In this document: piece after piece, positions 62,426-64,000 of the stretch
Layout: every line of letters begins with the position of its first letter
How positions within the stretch are numbered: position 1 is the first letter of the stretch
Origin: QQWI01 sp964522015
GTDB lineage: Bacteria; Bacillota; Clostridia; Peptostreptococcales; Acidaminobacteraceae
Length of the DNA: 64,000 nucleotides
Reading direction: 5' to 3'
Assembly: GCA_964522015.1 (NCBI GenBank)
Contig: CAZFST010000019.1
Location: 22,072-86,071 of the forward strand
Notes under the pieces: model-generated
What the model saw: the letters and a program-made list of their open reading frames with translations, nothing else
Database searches by the model: none
What the model was told of the DNA's origin: nothing
Translations under genes and position numbers: made by a program

Positions 62426-62623
62426 GTGAATTGTCATGCTTACTATGGAGAATTTAAAGCAACAATAGATATCGAAAACTGTGAGCTAATCGAGGTGAGC
62501 TTACCTAAAAAGCAAATGAAATTAGTACTTGCCTGGTCAGAGCTTAGGCAAGAGGAACTAAGAGCTGATTGGATTTTAGCGATGAATAGTGAGTTGCCTT
62601 TCAAAATTGAACCGTTAAGGTAG
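62426..62623 (+). pseudogene. DUF4160 gene lacking its N-terminus
   Basis: AYYGEFKATIDIENCELIEV, then PKKQMKLVLAWSELRQEEL and a final FKIEPLR match the C-terminal two-thirds of DUF4160 proteins, whose usual first 20 or so residues (with the NDHNPPHFH motif) are absent. An AAAGGTGAATTGTCATG ribosome-site-plus-start arrangement directly abuts the remaining sequence in the wrong frame, as if a short deletion removed the start region. Translation from the GTG at 62426 is possible but would be headless. Confidence 0.7.
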
Positions 62624-62635
62624 GAGGGGGCTAAT

Positions 62636-62875
62636 ATGTATAAAGCAGTTACGCAGGTTGAAGTTCAAAATGATTATAAGTTATTAGTCACTTTTGAGAA
62701 TGTTGAAGTGAGAACATTCGATATGAAGCCTTTCTTGACTAAAGGTATATATAAGGAATTATTGGACTATAAGGTTTTTTGCAGTGTGAAAGTAGTTTTT
62801 GATACGATTGAATGGTGCAATCATGCTGATATTGATCCGGAGTTTTTATATGATTATAGTGAACCCTTGAGTTAA
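62636..62875 (+). CDS. DUF2442-domain protein
   Basis: 79 residues. VTFENVEVRTFDMKPFLTKG followed by ELLDYKVFCSVKVVFDTIEW fits DUF2442, which commonly follows DUF4160 as a putative toxin-antitoxin-like pair. Starts 12 bases after the truncated DUF4160 gene with a TAGGAGGGG site. Confidence 0.85.
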   Translation: MYKAVTQVEVQNDYKLLVTFENVEVRTFDMKPFLTKGIYKELLDYKVFCSVKVVFDTIEWCNHADIDPEFLYDYSEPLS

Positions 62876-62888
62876 CTGTTATGTAAGC

Positions 62889-63003
62889 AAAATATAAACC
62901 GGCCTGTTGGGCGGTTATAATCGGGAATGAGGTGTTAAATATTTCATACAATTATATAAATAGGCATGGATGTATTTATAGAAAAGTGATTCCTGAAGTT
63001 TAG
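62889..63003. repeat. Cassette-associated intergenic element, copy 2
   Basis: AAAATATAA, hairpin AACCGGCC-TGTT-GGGCGGTT (62896-62915, one mismatch), ATCGGGAAT, GTTAAAT at 62934 and TTCCTGAAGT at 62990. Confidence 0.7.
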
Positions 63004-63035
63004 TTTTAGAGAACAGATAGATTGAACAAAACTCA

Positions 63036-63047
63036 TTGTATATACAA
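63036..63047. promoter_or_regulatory. Candidate antitoxin operator
   Basis: Perfect palindrome TTGTATATACAA followed by a partial second copy (GATGTACAATG), 48 bases upstream of the antitoxin start, where RelB/DinJ-type proteins normally bind. Confidence 0.5.
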
Positions 63048-63094
63048 AAGATGTACAATGTGGTACTATGGATGTATGAAAGGTGGTGCTCGTG

Positions 63095-63352
63095 ATGATA
63101 AAGAGTGTAAATTTTAAAATTGAAGAAGAGTTGAAAGTTGAAGCAGAGCGAGTATTAGAGAGTATGGGGTTAACGATGACCAGTGCTCTTAAAATGTTTC
63201 TGAAACAGGTTGTTAATCGTCGGGAAATACCTTTTACTATTGAAGCTCAAGACCCTTTCTATTCAGATCGGAACCAGGCAATATTATTGGAGAGCATTGC
63301 ACAGTTAGAAAAGGGTGAAGGTAAAATTAGAGACTTGATTGGGGAGGAATGA
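63095..63352 (+). CDS. RelB/DinJ-family antitoxin
   Basis: 85 residues. Ribbon-helix-helix N-terminus (SVNFKIEEELKVEAERVLES, then MGLTMTSALKMFLKQVV) and the family-typical RREIPFTIEAQDPF. It should bind its own promoter and neutralise the toxin encoded next; the genes overlap by one base. The start at 63095 follows AAAGGTGG. Confidence 0.93.
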   Translation: MIKSVNFKIEEELKVEAERVLESMGLTMTSALKMFLKQVVNRREIPFTIEAQDPFYSDRNQAILLESIAQLEKGEGKIRDLIGEE

Positions 63353-63612
63353 TGCCCAAAATGTTCTCTGATAGAGCCTGGGAAGAATATGAATCCTGGT
63401 TGACTGATAAAAAAACTTTAAAACGAATCAATCTTATTTTGCAGAGTATTGAAAGAAATGGTACAAATTGCATAGGTCAACCTCATGGTTTAACTGGCAA
63501 TTTATCAGGTTGGTGGTCTGTAAAAATCAACGAAAAGGACAGAATTGTTTTTAGAATTAGTGGTGGTATTGTGGAGATTGCACAATGCAAAGGCCACTAT
63601 GATGATAAATAA
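63352..63612 (+). CDS. YoeB-family mRNA interferase toxin
   Basis: 86 residues. FSDRAWEEYESWLTDKKTLK, then INLILQSIERN, GQPHGLTGNLSGWWSVKINE, DRIVFRI and terminal CKGHYDD match YoeB/Txe toxins, which cleave mRNA in the ribosomal A site. The expected catalytic region (the Glu of KINEKDRIV, the Arg, and the C-terminal HY) is present, so it is probably active. The start at 63352 is preferred over 63349 for GGAGG spacing. Confidence 0.92.
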   Translation: MPKMFSDRAWEEYESWLTDKKTLKRINLILQSIERNGTNCIGQPHGLTGNLSGWWSVKINEKDRIVFRISGGIVEIAQCKGHYDDK

Positions 63613-63686
63613 GACTTTCAGTTCGTACTACATCGGTCCAGGTTCGAATAAGGAAATGTGTAGTTCAGGGGTTCAATTATAGTAAG

Positions 63687-63799
63687 AAAAATATAAGCCG
63701 CCCTGTTGGGCGGCTTTCATCGGCAATGCAATGTTAAATTTTCCTTAAAAAGATATAAAAAGCATACGTGTATCTAGGAGAAATTGATTCCTGAAGTTC
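63687..63799. repeat. Cassette-associated intergenic element, copy 3
   Basis: AAAATATAA, perfect hairpin AAGCCGCCC-TGTT-GGGCGGCTT (63695-63716) that also serves as terminator, ATCGGCAAT, GTTAAAT at 63733 and TTCCTGAAGT at 63788. The remaining 63800-64000 shows no gene. Confidence 0.7.
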
Positions 63800-64000
63800 A
63801 TTTTCCCTAGGGTATAGTAGTTTGGTTGTTTGGGTCAATCGGGTCATGAATCAGGTGTGCAATTACGTTATCAGGTTTAGAATTTTGAATGTGTAGAGTT
63901 GTAATTAGTCTAATTTAAACTATACAAAATATTTACTGAGACATATAACGCATATCCCGCTGAACTCAGTATAGGTTTTCAATAATTAAATTACACATCA

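Noticed and set aside
63625..63660. tRNA-like GGTTCGAAT
   Set aside because: Only a T-arm-like string; no acceptor, D or anticodon arms can be folded around it.
60098..63740. GTTAAAT boxes as integron attC sites
   Set aside because: The matching RYYYAAC half is not found at the expected left end and no integrase is present, so attC is not supported.
1..64000. CRISPR arrays
   Set aside because: All repeats seen are contiguous tandem or isolated dispersed copies without regular unique spacers, and no cas gene is present.

Overview
The window reads as a chromosomal segment of an anaerobic, motile, Gram-positive member of the Clostridia (Bacillota) with an S-layer. This rests on at least four S-layer-homology (SLH) proteins, a chemotaxis set that includes CheD, a CpsB/C/D-type capsule module, strong GGAGG ribosome sites with some TTG/GTG starts, and moderate to low GC. 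I cannot name a genus with confidence. One run of exactly 100 N (10898-10997) is an assembly gap inside a 14-bp tandem repeat.

Layout. 1-1104: end of a membrane protein cut by the window edge. 1224-5800: mcp-cheR-cheB-cheD, tightly packed, with no cheA or cheW nearby. 5905-12960: own promoter, then a Yip1-like membrane protein, a second membrane protein, a 1115-residue exported acidic/glycine-rich protein, the gapped repeat, an unrecognised 302-residue protein and a terpene-cyclase-fold-like protein. 13171-14055: small SLH protein with an eight-residue repeat. 14144-16519: an array of small hairpins, a 19-codon leader ORF and a Tet(M)-like ribosomal protection GTPase whose start codon can be hidden in one of two competing hairpins. 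16521-18792: a DeoR-type regulator facing a GH4 phospho-glycosidase, with duplicated AT-rich candidate operators between them. 18895-25119: minus-strand genes for a DUF4870-like protein, a 1131-residue exported protein overlapping an SLH protein, a small exported protein and a GxxExxY-like protein. 25334-31336: a c-di-GMP/two-component operon (Cache-PAS-GGDEF-hemerythrin, hybrid histidine kinase, REC-GGDEF). 31618-33009: FAD-dependent reductase with a low-complexity insert. 33361-38856: giant SLH surface protein. 38952-40863: nucleotidase-like HAD protein and galU.

40987-59433 is the surface polysaccharide locus: an SLH protein, a membrane-anchored protein, CpsB/YwqE phosphatase, CpsC, CpsD kinase, a broken rhuM, the priming sugar transferase, PssD/PssE (Alg14/Alg13-like) transferase, a TupA-like ATP-grasp protein, two GT4 glycosyltransferases, Wzy, Wzx, an acyltransferase, UDP-glucuronate 4-epimerase and UDP-glucose dehydrogenase. 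GalU makes UDP-glucose, Ugd oxidises it to UDP-glucuronate and the epimerase would give UDP-galacturonate, so the polymer is probably acidic. The 48-57 kb part is AT-rich and interrupted by gene-free stretches with decayed, transposase-like sequence, as expected of an exchangeable serotype core.

59.4-64 kb is an accessory tail: an HNH nuclease fragment between two 96-bp direct repeats, an AlbA_2 (Schlafen-like) regulator, a truncated DUF4160 with DUF2442, and a DinJ/YoeB-like toxin-antitoxin pair, with three copies of a roughly 115-bp intergenic element. The most interesting signals are the translational attenuator of the Tet-like gene, the repeat pair around the HNH fragment, the cassette-associated element, and minisatellite-like insertions inside otherwise conserved enzymes.
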